From: a bacterium
GTDB taxonomy: Bacteria; Cyanobacteriota; Vampirovibrionia; Gastranaerophilales; Gastranaerophilaceae
Reading direction: 5' to 3'
Assembly (NCBI GenBank): GCA_017541565.1
Contig: JAFXYU010000097.1
Span: 1-7,976 of the forward strand
DNA: 7,976 nucleotides
Of this stretch, positions 1 to 5,192 are shown in pieces. Position 1 is the first letter of the stretch, and the number at the start of each line of letters is the position of its first letter. Under the pieces are notes generated by a model that was given only the letters and a program-made list of their open reading frames with translations, ran no database searches and was not told the origin of the DNA. Position numbers and translations under genes: made by a program.

Positions 1-1
1 A

Positions 2-127
2 AGTGAAGGAAAAGCACTCAATTTACCCTCTGCAATAGCAACTGCACTCAGACAAAGAGGACTGGACAAAGAAAACTCGGAACTTATCAAAAATTTGGAT
101 GAATCCGCAAAAATTCTCGCGGAATAA
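2..127 (+). CDS. 3' end of an unrecognised protein (partial)
   Basis: An open frame enters from the left edge and ends at TAA (125-127), giving 41 residues of a C-terminus. It starts SEGKALNLPSA and ends ESAKILAE. The tail is polar and probably helical, with many Lys, Glu, Leu and Ala residues and no Cys, membrane segment or motif that I recognise. The codon use matches the neighbouring genes, which supports a real coding end, as does the fact that the stop falls just before the stop of the convergent operon. The start lies outside the window and the function cannot be inferred from this piece. Confidence 0.6.
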   Translation, partial: SEGKALNLPSAIATALRQRGLDKENSELIKNLDESAKILAE

Positions 128-130
128 TTG

Positions 131-1462
131 CTATTGCATTCCTATCCCGTGACGAATTTCAACCGCATCGACTCCCAATTGGTCTAACGCTTTCATAGCA
201 AGTGATGTCGGCTCGTCTAAGATTGCCAGCAGTAAATCAACTGCTTCAATTTTTTGTTTGTTGGATTTTTTTGCAGATAACCACGCACGTTCAAGAACAC
301 GTTTTGCACGGTTTGTGAATACGATTTCCTTATCAAAATACTCATTTCCGTAACCGACAAGATTTTCGACAACCAGTCTTGCATCTTTCATCGTAATTTC
401 AAGGTTATTTAAAACTTCAAATGCAACACTGGTACCTTCGGCAATAATACCCAATAAAAACATTTCCGTCCCGACAACATTTCTTCCAATTCTGCGTGCC
501 TCTTCCTTAGCAAGTTTCATTATGGAGAGCGTTTCCGGCATTTGTTTTTCAATCGGTTTTAAAATTTCTTCCGAAAGTCTTTCGGCATTGATACCGAGCG
601 ATTTAATGATATCGTAAGCAAGTCCTTTTTTAGTCTTTAATACGCTCAATAAAATGTGTTCCGGTGTAATGTCGGATGAACCCAACTCTTTTGCGGTTTG
701 CAGCGCCATATTCATCATAAGAAAAGCGTTTGGAGTGAAGATAATTTTTTTATCTTCAAATTCTGCCTGACGGGATTGCTGTTCTTCCAGTTTTTGTTCA
801 AATGTATTGGCATTCAATCCATACTTGTTAACAGTTTGCACGAGTTCGGTATCCGAATTTTCCAGAATAGAAGCAATAATCTGCTCCGTTCCCAAGATTT
901 CGTATCCTTTTGCAGACAATTTTGAAACCGCTCTGTCAAAGATTCCGGACATTTCTTCACCTTCATAAATCATTTCAAAACTGCTTTTTTCTTCATCCGT
1001 TTCGGTTTCGGGATGTTCTAATCTCTTAATTTTCTTCTGAACGAGTTTTGTCAAAAGGTCACGCGCATTATACGCATTAAAATCAAAACTCTTGAGAATA
1101 GTTTGAACGTTAGAGTTCTTGTCTGAAATTACCGATAAAAACAGGTGTTCAAAAAGAATATTGTTGTTACCTGAGCGGCTTGCCAAATCGAGCGTGTGTT
1201 TAAGAATTTCCTTATAAGCGCGGCTAAACGGAATTTCCGAAGACGATTTCGGGTTTCTTACGACGTATTTTTTCACTTCGTTTTCGGCATCTTCAAAAGT
1301 TATTCCGTACATTCTAAAGACTTTTAAAGATACTCCTTTTGCTTCGCTTACCAGCGCAAGGAAGAGATGTTCCGGCATAACTTCGGAACAACCCATTTCG
1401 CAAGCCAATCTTTGGCTTTCACTAACTACGTTAACCGCACGTTCGGTAAATCTTTCAAACAA
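131..1462 (-). CDS. Clp N-domain repeat protein without AAA+ ATPase (six half-repeats)
   Basis: This 443-aa protein consists almost entirely of ClpA/ClpC/ClpB N-terminal-type repeats. I count six helical units at about residues 2-68, 77-145, 172-228, 240-305, 308-370 and 379-440, that is, three double Clp_N domains. The first unit opens MFERFTERA, like the start of ClpC, and carries PEHLFLALV. Later units carry FEHLFLSVI, TEQIIASIL, PEHILLSVL, TEMFLLGII and VDLLLAIL. Units 5-6 (EEARRIGRNVVGTE, then IVFTNRAKRVLERA) are closest to ClpC. There is no Walker A, Walker B or second ATPase module, and an acidic linker lies at about 149-170. In the family, N-domains bind substrates and adaptors (MecA, McsB, ClpS), and stand-alone Clp_N proteins such as plant ClpT associate with the protease core. 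An adaptor or scaffold role here is inference. The start is TTG at 1462-1460, directly after the DUF1292 stop. It is supported by GAGGAA (1469-1474), six bases upstream, and by the ClpC-like N-terminus. It is last in the ruvX operon. Confidence 0.88.
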   Translation of the reverse strand: MFERFTERAVNVVSESQRLACEMGCSEVMPEHLFLALVSEAKGVSLKVFRMYGITFEDAENEVKKYVVRNPKSSSEIPFSRAYKEILKHTLDLASRSGNNNILFEHLFLSVISDKNSNVQTILKSFDFNAYNARDLLTKLVQKKIKRLEHPETETDEEKSSFEMIYEGEEMSGIFDRAVSKLSAKGYEILGTEQIIASILENSDTELVQTVNKYGLNANTFEQKLEEQQSRQAEFEDKKIIFTPNAFLMMNMALQTAKELGSSDITPEHILLSVLKTKKGLAYDIIKSLGINAERLSEEILKPIEKQMPETLSIMKLAKEEARRIGRNVVGTEMFLLGIIAEGTSVAFEVLNNLEITMKDARLVVENLVGYGNEYFDKEIVFTNRAKRVLERAWLSAKKSNKQKIEAVDLLLAILDEPTSLAMKALDQLGVDAVEIRHGIGMQ

Positions 1463-1753
1463 TTATTCTTCCTCGTCTTCTTCATCCAAGTTTTGAATGT
1501 ACTCACAAACACGGTTGAATTCCGCTTCGTCATCAATGTTTTTGAAATATCCTTCGTCGCCTTCTTCAACATATTCCATAACGATTAATTCTTCATCTTC
1601 ATCGTTTTCATCACCGTCAAGCGGGAAAAGAAGTGCATAGGTTTTGTTCTCAAAATCTATTACGTCATAGATTTCGCATTTTACTTTTGTTCCGTCTTCC
1701 CAAAGGACTTCAACGTACTGTTCTTCATCTTTGTTTTCTTCGCTCATAGTCAT
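1463..1753 (-). CDS. DUF1292 family acidic protein
   Basis: This small, strongly acidic protein (up to 96 aa) has the DUF1292 pattern: a beta-rich core (YVEVLWEDGTKVKCEIYDVI, then KTYALLFPLDG), an acidic stretch, ELIVMEYVEEGDEG, a D-E-A-E-F-N-R-V helix and a Glu/Asp-rich C-terminal tail. The family is uncharacterised. Its genes often follow ruvX (yrrK-yrzB in Bacillus), as here. The ATG at 1753 overlaps the ruvX stop in an ATGA, so translation is probably coupled. A second in-frame ATG at 1747 (residue 3) is better spaced from the GGGGA upstream and may be the true start. The protein is probably cytoplasmic, with no signal peptide or membrane segment. Its stop abuts the TTG start of the next gene. 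Confidence 0.87.
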   Translation of the reverse strand: MTMSEENKDEEQYVEVLWEDGTKVKCEIYDVIDFENKTYALLFPLDGDENDEDEELIVMEYVEEGDEGYFKNIDDEAEFNRVCEYIQNLDEEDEEE

Positions 1754-2148
1754 TTCCCCAAGTATTGTTCAAGTATCACACAGGCGCTTTCCATATCGAC
1801 AAGACCTTTATTTTTACGAAAATCAACTTTTCGTGCTCTAAGTCTTTCTTCTGCTTCTTCGGAAGTCAGCCTTTCATCTTCTAATATTATATCAAAACCA
1901 ACAATTTTTTGTGAAAAATTTATACAATCTTGTGCCTGTTCTCCGATTGTGCCGTCCATATTTTTAGGAAGTCCGACAACAATCTTTTCAACGTGGTTTT
2001 CTTTTGCAATTGTAAGGATTTTTTCAATTGCTGTGTCCTCCGGTTGGCGTTCAATACAGGAGTGCGGAGTCGCAATAACAAGCAGAAAGTCGCTCAGTGC
2101 AACTCCTATTCTTTTCGTTCCGACATCAAGCGCCATTACTCTATACAT
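1750..2148 (-). CDS. ruvX: RuvX/YqgF-type RNase H-fold protein (putative pre-16S rRNA nuclease / Holliday junction resolvase)
   Basis: The 132-aa product has the usual length and motifs of the YqgF family. The N-terminal strand is MALDVGTKRIGVALSD with catalytic D8. Next come VVGLPKNMDGTIG (57-69), DERLTSEEAE (91-100, E92 the second acidic ligand) and GLVDMESACVILEQYL (115-130, D118 the third). The family has an RNase H-like fold with two-metal chemistry. It is proposed to act in 5' processing of 16S rRNA precursors and was earlier annotated as a resolvase. The start at 2148 (MYRV) is chosen over an ATG at 2169 because the family begins immediately before the first strand and an AAGGTGG ribosome-binding site (about 2156-2162) fits it. 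The start lies 8 bases inside the end of the preceding gene, and the stop overlaps the next start, so translation is coupled on both sides. Confidence 0.95.
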   Translation of the reverse strand: MYRVMALDVGTKRIGVALSDFLLVIATPHSCIERQPEDTAIEKILTIAKENHVEKIVVGLPKNMDGTIGEQAQDCINFSQKIVGFDIILEDERLTSEEAEERLRARKVDFRKNKGLVDMESACVILEQYLGK

Positions 2149-3736
2149 TGTCAACCCACCTTGCTTCAATGCTTGAGATTATAAGGTCCAATTGCAAAAG
2201 TTTAAAATCGTCACTTTCGGACTTGTTTGGCTTTTCAAACAGATTTGATGCTTTTCTTTGGTTTTTAAGGATGTATCTTTTGCCGACATAATATTCGTAA
2301 ATGCTCTTCCTTATTATGTTTGTAAGGAATTGATAATTTGAGCCGAGCGAATAGAAAATTTCAGCAAATTCTTTATCGTCTTTTGTCAGTCTTAAATATG
2401 CCGCAATATTGAATGTAATTAATTTGTATGCAAGTTCCTGGGCGGTATAGATGCGGTCATAATTATCGGCAATGAATTTGTCGTAATCTATGTTGAAATT
2501 GTTTTCTTTGAGTTCTCTTGAAAGATTTTCAATAAAGGCATTGAAGTTTTCGGATGTGATTTCGTCAAAGAACCAGTTTTGAACAAATTCGCTCAAACAC
2601 AATTTATCAATGTCTTTTTGGTTAAGTTCTTTCTTTTCAAGATTAACTTCGGGTTTTTCTTCTTCAATGTCAAGAAGAATGCTTTGCCAACAGATGTACT
2701 CGTAAGGAATAGGTTCACCGTTCGTGTGAGCATTATCTTCCGCTTGATTTAAGAGGTATTTTGCTACACCTGCTGGAATTTCATATCTTTCCTGATAGTT
2801 GTAGAATTTGTCAATAATTCTGTAGAAATCTTGTTCCGTCATCATATTAAAACCGAAAGAGTCAAGAATGCCCCATCTGGGATTGATTACGATTGCCAAG
2901 AATTGCAGACTGCCGTTTTCTCTTTTTCTTGAGAAAATAATTGCCATATTTCCGTGTCCGTCGGGGAAGGAAATATAAGTTTTATATGGTTTTGATTCTT
3001 TTAATATGTTTTTATAAAATTCTTCTGTTTTATCGACTCTTATTCCGGACATTTTGAGTTCGGACAGTGCTTTGTTTATTCTGCTTTGCAAACTTTCAGA
3101 CGCAAAAGATTTTGCGTTTTCCAATGCGTGGTACGCAAGTTGTGATTTTGAACGCCCCAAGATTTCCAGTGCCGTGTATCCGACTTCCGTTCCCATATAG
3201 TAAAGGAAAACAGGAATAAGAATATTTGCGAGGCTGTCATAGGCATAATCTTCTTCGAGAGATTTTATCAGTACAATTTTATCGTTATCGGAGAGCGCAT
3301 TTATAAAATCCATAAAATCTATTTGCGCTTCCGGATTCATAATCGCAGATTCAAGCAGTTGTTTTGTTTCTTCGTTAATAAGTTCGTTGAACTGTTCAAA
3401 ATATCCGCTTATTACATCATATTCGATTTTGTTTCCCAAATCTTTGAGCATATTGAACGCAATCATTTTTATATGGTCATTATATTCGGGTTCTTTGATA
3501 ACATTCCAGAGTTCGTCAGTCAGGGTTTCTTTGTCAATCAGTTCTGTCAAAAGCCAGCAAATGAGCATAGCCTTTTGTTCGGTAGCGTTAACGAGTTCTC
3601 TGATTAAAATATCGAGAACGGCTTTTTTGTCTTCAATGTTTCTTAAATCTGTAATTAGCGATACATCGGGTTGATTAGTTGAAGAAAGTGCCGTTATTGT
3701 TGCTAAAATTTCTGCTTTTATTTGAATCTTGTTCAT
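2141..3736 (-). CDS. Helical-repeat (HEAT-like) protein of unknown function
   Basis: This is a 531-aa cytoplasmic protein with no signal peptide or transmembrane segment. Residues 1-230 are successive amphipathic helix pairs (AVLDILIREL, KAMLICWLLTEL, IKMIAFNMLKDLG, LANILIPVFLYYMG, GYTALEILGRS) typical of HEAT/ARM-like solenoids. A more beta-like middle section (about 245-330) contains KTYISFPDGHGNMAIIF and FLAIVINPRWGILDSFGF, followed by an EQDFYRIIDKFY helix. An acidic linker (about 365-380) leads to a helical C-terminal part. I do not recognise a named family or catalytic motif. The ATG at 3736 is preceded by AAGAGGGG (3741-3748). It is the first gene of the operon, its stop (TAG, 2143-2141) overlaps ruvX by 8 bases, and a promoter with a palindrome lies upstream. 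The function is unknown. The solenoid suggests a protein-protein or RNA-binding scaffold, which is inference. Confidence 0.88.
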   Translation of the reverse strand: MNKIQIKAEILATITALSSTNQPDVSLITDLRNIEDKKAVLDILIRELVNATEQKAMLICWLLTELIDKETLTDELWNVIKEPEYNDHIKMIAFNMLKDLGNKIEYDVISGYFEQFNELINEETKQLLESAIMNPEAQIDFMDFINALSDNDKIVLIKSLEEDYAYDSLANILIPVFLYYMGTEVGYTALEILGRSKSQLAYHALENAKSFASESLQSRINKALSELKMSGIRVDKTEEFYKNILKESKPYKTYISFPDGHGNMAIIFSRKRENGSLQFLAIVINPRWGILDSFGFNMMTEQDFYRIIDKFYNYQERYEIPAGVAKYLLNQAEDNAHTNGEPIPYEYICWQSILLDIEEEKPEVNLEKKELNQKDIDKLCLSEFVQNWFFDEITSENFNAFIENLSRELKENNFNIDYDKFIADNYDRIYTAQELAYKLITFNIAAYLRLTKDDKEFAEIFYSLGSNYQFLTNIIRKSIYEYYVGKRYILKNQRKASNLFEKPNKSESDDFKLLQLDLIISSIEARWVDNV

Positions 3737-3740
3737 AAAA

Positions 3741-3748
3741 CCCCTCTT
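3741..3748 (-). promoter_or_regulatory. Ribosome binding site of the 531-aa protein gene
   Basis: On the minus strand AAGAGGGG stands four bases before the ATG at 3736 (GAGG core six bases away). It marks this as an ordinary SD-led gene, unlike the two divergent glycosyltransferase-locus genes. Confidence 0.7.
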
Positions 3749-3774
3749 ATAAAACGGATAACTTAATTTTAAGA

Positions 3775-3793
3775 TAATTTTACAGTAAAATTA
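3775..3793. repeat. Perfect 9-bp palindrome over the -10 box (candidate operator)
   Basis: TAATTTTAC and its exact reverse complement GTAAAATTA flank one central base. The palindrome covers the putative -10 of the 531-aa/ruvX operon, where a dimeric repressor could block RNA polymerase. I cannot assign it to a known regulator, and its A/T richness makes chance occurrence possible. Confidence 0.4.
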
Positions 3794-3805
3794 CAAGTTT
3801 AGCAA
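3777..3805 (-). promoter_or_regulatory. Probable sigma70-type promoter of the ruvX operon
   Basis: On the minus strand a -35-like TTGCTA (3805-3800) is followed, after exactly 17 bases, by TAAAAT (3782-3777) with TG immediately before it. The start of transcription would be near 3770, leaving a leader of about 35 bases to the ATG at 3736. No other promoter is obvious within the operon, whose genes overlap or abut. This is read from consensus only. Confidence 0.5.
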
Positions 3806-3839
3806 TTGGGGGATTTTATTATAAAAAGATTGTTATAAA

Positions 3840-4724
3840 TTACACCTTTAATAATTCCAAATCAATTTCTTTAAACATTTTATTTGCCGCTTCCAGAACT
3901 TGTTTTCTGCAAGCGTCGGAGTTCAAGTACAATTTTACATTGCTTATCAATTGTACCGTAAACGCATGACTGTATTTTGGGAACAATTTATTTTCCAACA
4001 AGTAATCATAAAGCCGTTTTGTGATTGTGATAATATCGGTAAAATTATTTTGGGCTTTCAAACCGCTTGATACAATTGAATCCATCCTTCTTCTGTACAT
4101 GTATAAATGTTCATCCAGCATATATATAAGTGTAGATTTTGTAAAAAATCTGTAATAAAATTCAATATCTTCAAAAATTAATCCGTCCGCCCATCTGAGG
4201 TTATTTTTAGTAATAAAATCTTTTCTGTACATTTTGTTCCACGCGTATGCTGGGAAGGTGTGAATGTTATCCTTAGAAACGTCCGTAAAACCTTCTTTTA
4301 GTGCAACAAGAGCGGGGAATGTAATTTCTTCTGTTTTTTGATTCCAGTCGAGATATGACCACGGTTTGCACCAAACGGAATTTACGCCTGTTTCTTCAAT
4401 TTTTTCGTACATAAGTTTCAAATAATCCGGAAGTATCCAGTCGTCAGAATCAACACAGGCGATATATTTGCCTTTTGAATGTTCAACGCCGGTGTTTCTC
4501 GCCGTTCCCAAACCTTTATTAAATTCGTGTTTTATGATTTTTATTCGTCTATCTTTTTTTGCGTATTCTTCAATAATTTTGACAGAGTTATCCGTTCCGC
4601 AATCATCAATACACAAAACTTCAAAATCTTTGAATATTTGATTTAAAATACTTTCAATACACTGTGCAATGTATTTTTCCACATTATAAACAGGAACTAT
4701 TATTGAAATTTTTACATTGTTCAT
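3840..4724 (-). CDS. Family 2 glycosyltransferase
   Basis: The 294-aa protein has a GT-A fold N-terminal domain. ISIIVPVYNVEKYIAQCIESIL (6-27) is the classic start, followed by the nucleotide-binding acidic pair D40/D41 in VLCIDDCGTDNS, NKGLGTARNTGVEHSKGKYI (69-88) and the metal-binding DSDDW (92-96). WNKMYRKDFI (162-171) and FEDIEFYYRF (184-193) match the acceptor side and the catalytic-base region of the family, with E185-D186 as likely catalytic residues. There is no membrane segment. It should transfer a sugar from a nucleotide-sugar donor to a growing glycan at the cytoplasmic face of the membrane. The acceptor is unknown. It is divergently transcribed from the TPR/glycosyltransferase pair, so a shared surface-glycan or protein-glycosylation role is likely. 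The ATG at 4724 has no ribosome-binding site before it. No clear terminator follows, so reading into the 531-aa gene 103 bases downstream is possible. Confidence 0.93.
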   Translation of the reverse strand: MNNVKISIIVPVYNVEKYIAQCIESILNQIFKDFEVLCIDDCGTDNSVKIIEEYAKKDRRIKIIKHEFNKGLGTARNTGVEHSKGKYIACVDSDDWILPDYLKLMYEKIEETGVNSVWCKPWSYLDWNQKTEEITFPALVALKEGFTDVSKDNIHTFPAYAWNKMYRKDFITKNNLRWADGLIFEDIEFYYRFFTKSTLIYMLDEHLYMYRRRMDSIVSSGLKAQNNFTDIITITKRLYDYLLENKLFPKYSHAFTVQLISNVKLYLNSDACRKQVLEAANKMFKEIDLELLKV

Positions 4725-4731
4725 ACAATGA

Positions 4732-4740
4732 ATTTTACCA
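4732..4740 (-). promoter_or_regulatory. Extended -10 box of the family 2 glycosyltransferase gene
   Basis: On the minus strand TGGTAAAAT fits the extended -10 form (TG, one base, then a TATAAT-like hexamer). Only seven bases separate it from the ATG at 4724, so transcription would begin at or next to the start codon. No convincing -35 or Shine-Dalgarno sequence is present. This is consistent with a leaderless transcript. Confidence 0.4.
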
Positions 4741-4775
4741 TATTCCGGCGGTAATAATTATCGTTCGTTTATACG

Positions 4776-4800
4776 ATACTATACACTTTGACAATAGTAT
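4776..4800. repeat. 7-bp inverted repeat in the divergent promoter region
   Basis: ATACTAT (4776-4782) and its reverse complement ATAGTAT (4794-4800) are separated by 11 bases, so the arm centres are 18 bases apart, about two helical turns. An overlapping shorter pair, TATCGT (4759-4764) and ACGATA (4773-4778), lies beside it. The pair sits between the two divergent start codons and touches the putative -10 of the rightward genes. It could be a regulator site serving both directions, but this is weakly supported. Confidence 0.35.
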
Positions 4801-4805
4801 AAAAT
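4800..4805 (+). promoter_or_regulatory. Putative -10 box of the TPR/glycosyltransferase pair
   Basis: TAAAAT, within TATAAAAT, ends six bases before the ATG at 4812, so the transcript would start at or near the A of the ATG. No ribosome-binding site is seen upstream of that ATG. The nearby TTGACA (4788-4793) is too close to act as its -35. Confidence 0.4.
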
Positions 4806-4811
4806 AAGCGT

Positions 4812-5192
4812 ATGGCAAAAAATAAGGATATTTTAATAGAAAATTGCTGGAAAAAAATTGACAGAGAAAAAAATATCAGCAAAAAAGATTTGTACACTCT
4901 TGCTTCTGTTTTTTCTAATAAATGTTATACGGGAGAACTGTGCAGAATCCTTGAATTGATTTATAAAAAGGAAAAAAATACTGATATTTTAAAGCAGATT
5001 GCGAAAAAGCAAACGGAAGCAGAAATGTATGGTCAGGCAGTAAAAACTCTGAAAAGACTTTTAAAAATCAGACCTGATGATTACGAAACCTGCTGGCAAT
5101 TAAGCGAATTATATAAGGAATTTGGTGACGGATATTCGATTTTGTTTTATATGAAAAAAGCAATTGAGTTGGAGTTGAAGAAAAATGATTAA
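4812..5192 (+). CDS. Small TPR-like protein
   Basis: This is a 126-aa, Lys-rich, all-helical protein. About residues 58-90 and 91-122 form two TPR-like helix pairs: EAEMYGQAVKTLKRLLKIRPDD, then YETCWQLSELYKEFGDG, with the alternating small and aromatic positions of the motif. The N-terminal part (ENCWKKIDREKNISKKDLYTLASVF) is also helical but not a clear TPR. There is no signal peptide. The TAA overlaps the ATG of the following TPR-glycosyltransferase by eight bases, so the two are translated together and probably interact. The N-terminal TPR section of related single-chain enzymes may here be a separate subunit. A role in acceptor or partner recognition is inferred from TPR function in general. 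Confidence 0.8.
   Translation: MAKNKDILIENCWKKIDREKNISKKDLYTLASVFSNKCYTGELCRILELIYKKEKNTDILKQIAKKQTEAEMYGQAVKTLKRLLKIRPDDYETCWQLSELYKEFGDGYSILFYMKKAIELELKKND

Noticed and set aside
131..1462. A truncated or broken clpC gene.
   Set aside because: The frame is intact over six repeat units and ends cleanly in repeat 6. ATPase fragments are absent nearby, so this is a repeat protein rather than a remnant.
2149..2169. An earlier ATG (2169) for ruvX adding seven residues.
   Set aside because: The added residues (MKQGGLT) are not part of the family fold, and the AAGGTGG site lies between the two ATGs, correctly spaced for the start at 2148.
3323..3674. Plus-strand open frames of about 95 codons opposite the 531-aa gene.
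   Set aside because: They lie antisense to a well-supported gene, have no ribosome-binding site and give low-complexity Ser/Phe/Ile-rich products typical of frame shadows.
3794..3839. A terminator after the family 2 glycosyltransferase gene.
   Set aside because: Only a weak five-pair A/T stem (TTATA/TATAA) is present, without a GC core, so no intrinsic terminator can be claimed.
4788..4793. Perfect TTGACA that could be a -35 box for the rightward TPR/glycosyltransferase pair.
   Set aside because: A 17-base spacer would place the -10 at 4811-4816, inside the start codon (TATGGC), and the TAAAAT box is only six bases away. The spacing does not support it as the -35 for the ATG at 4812.
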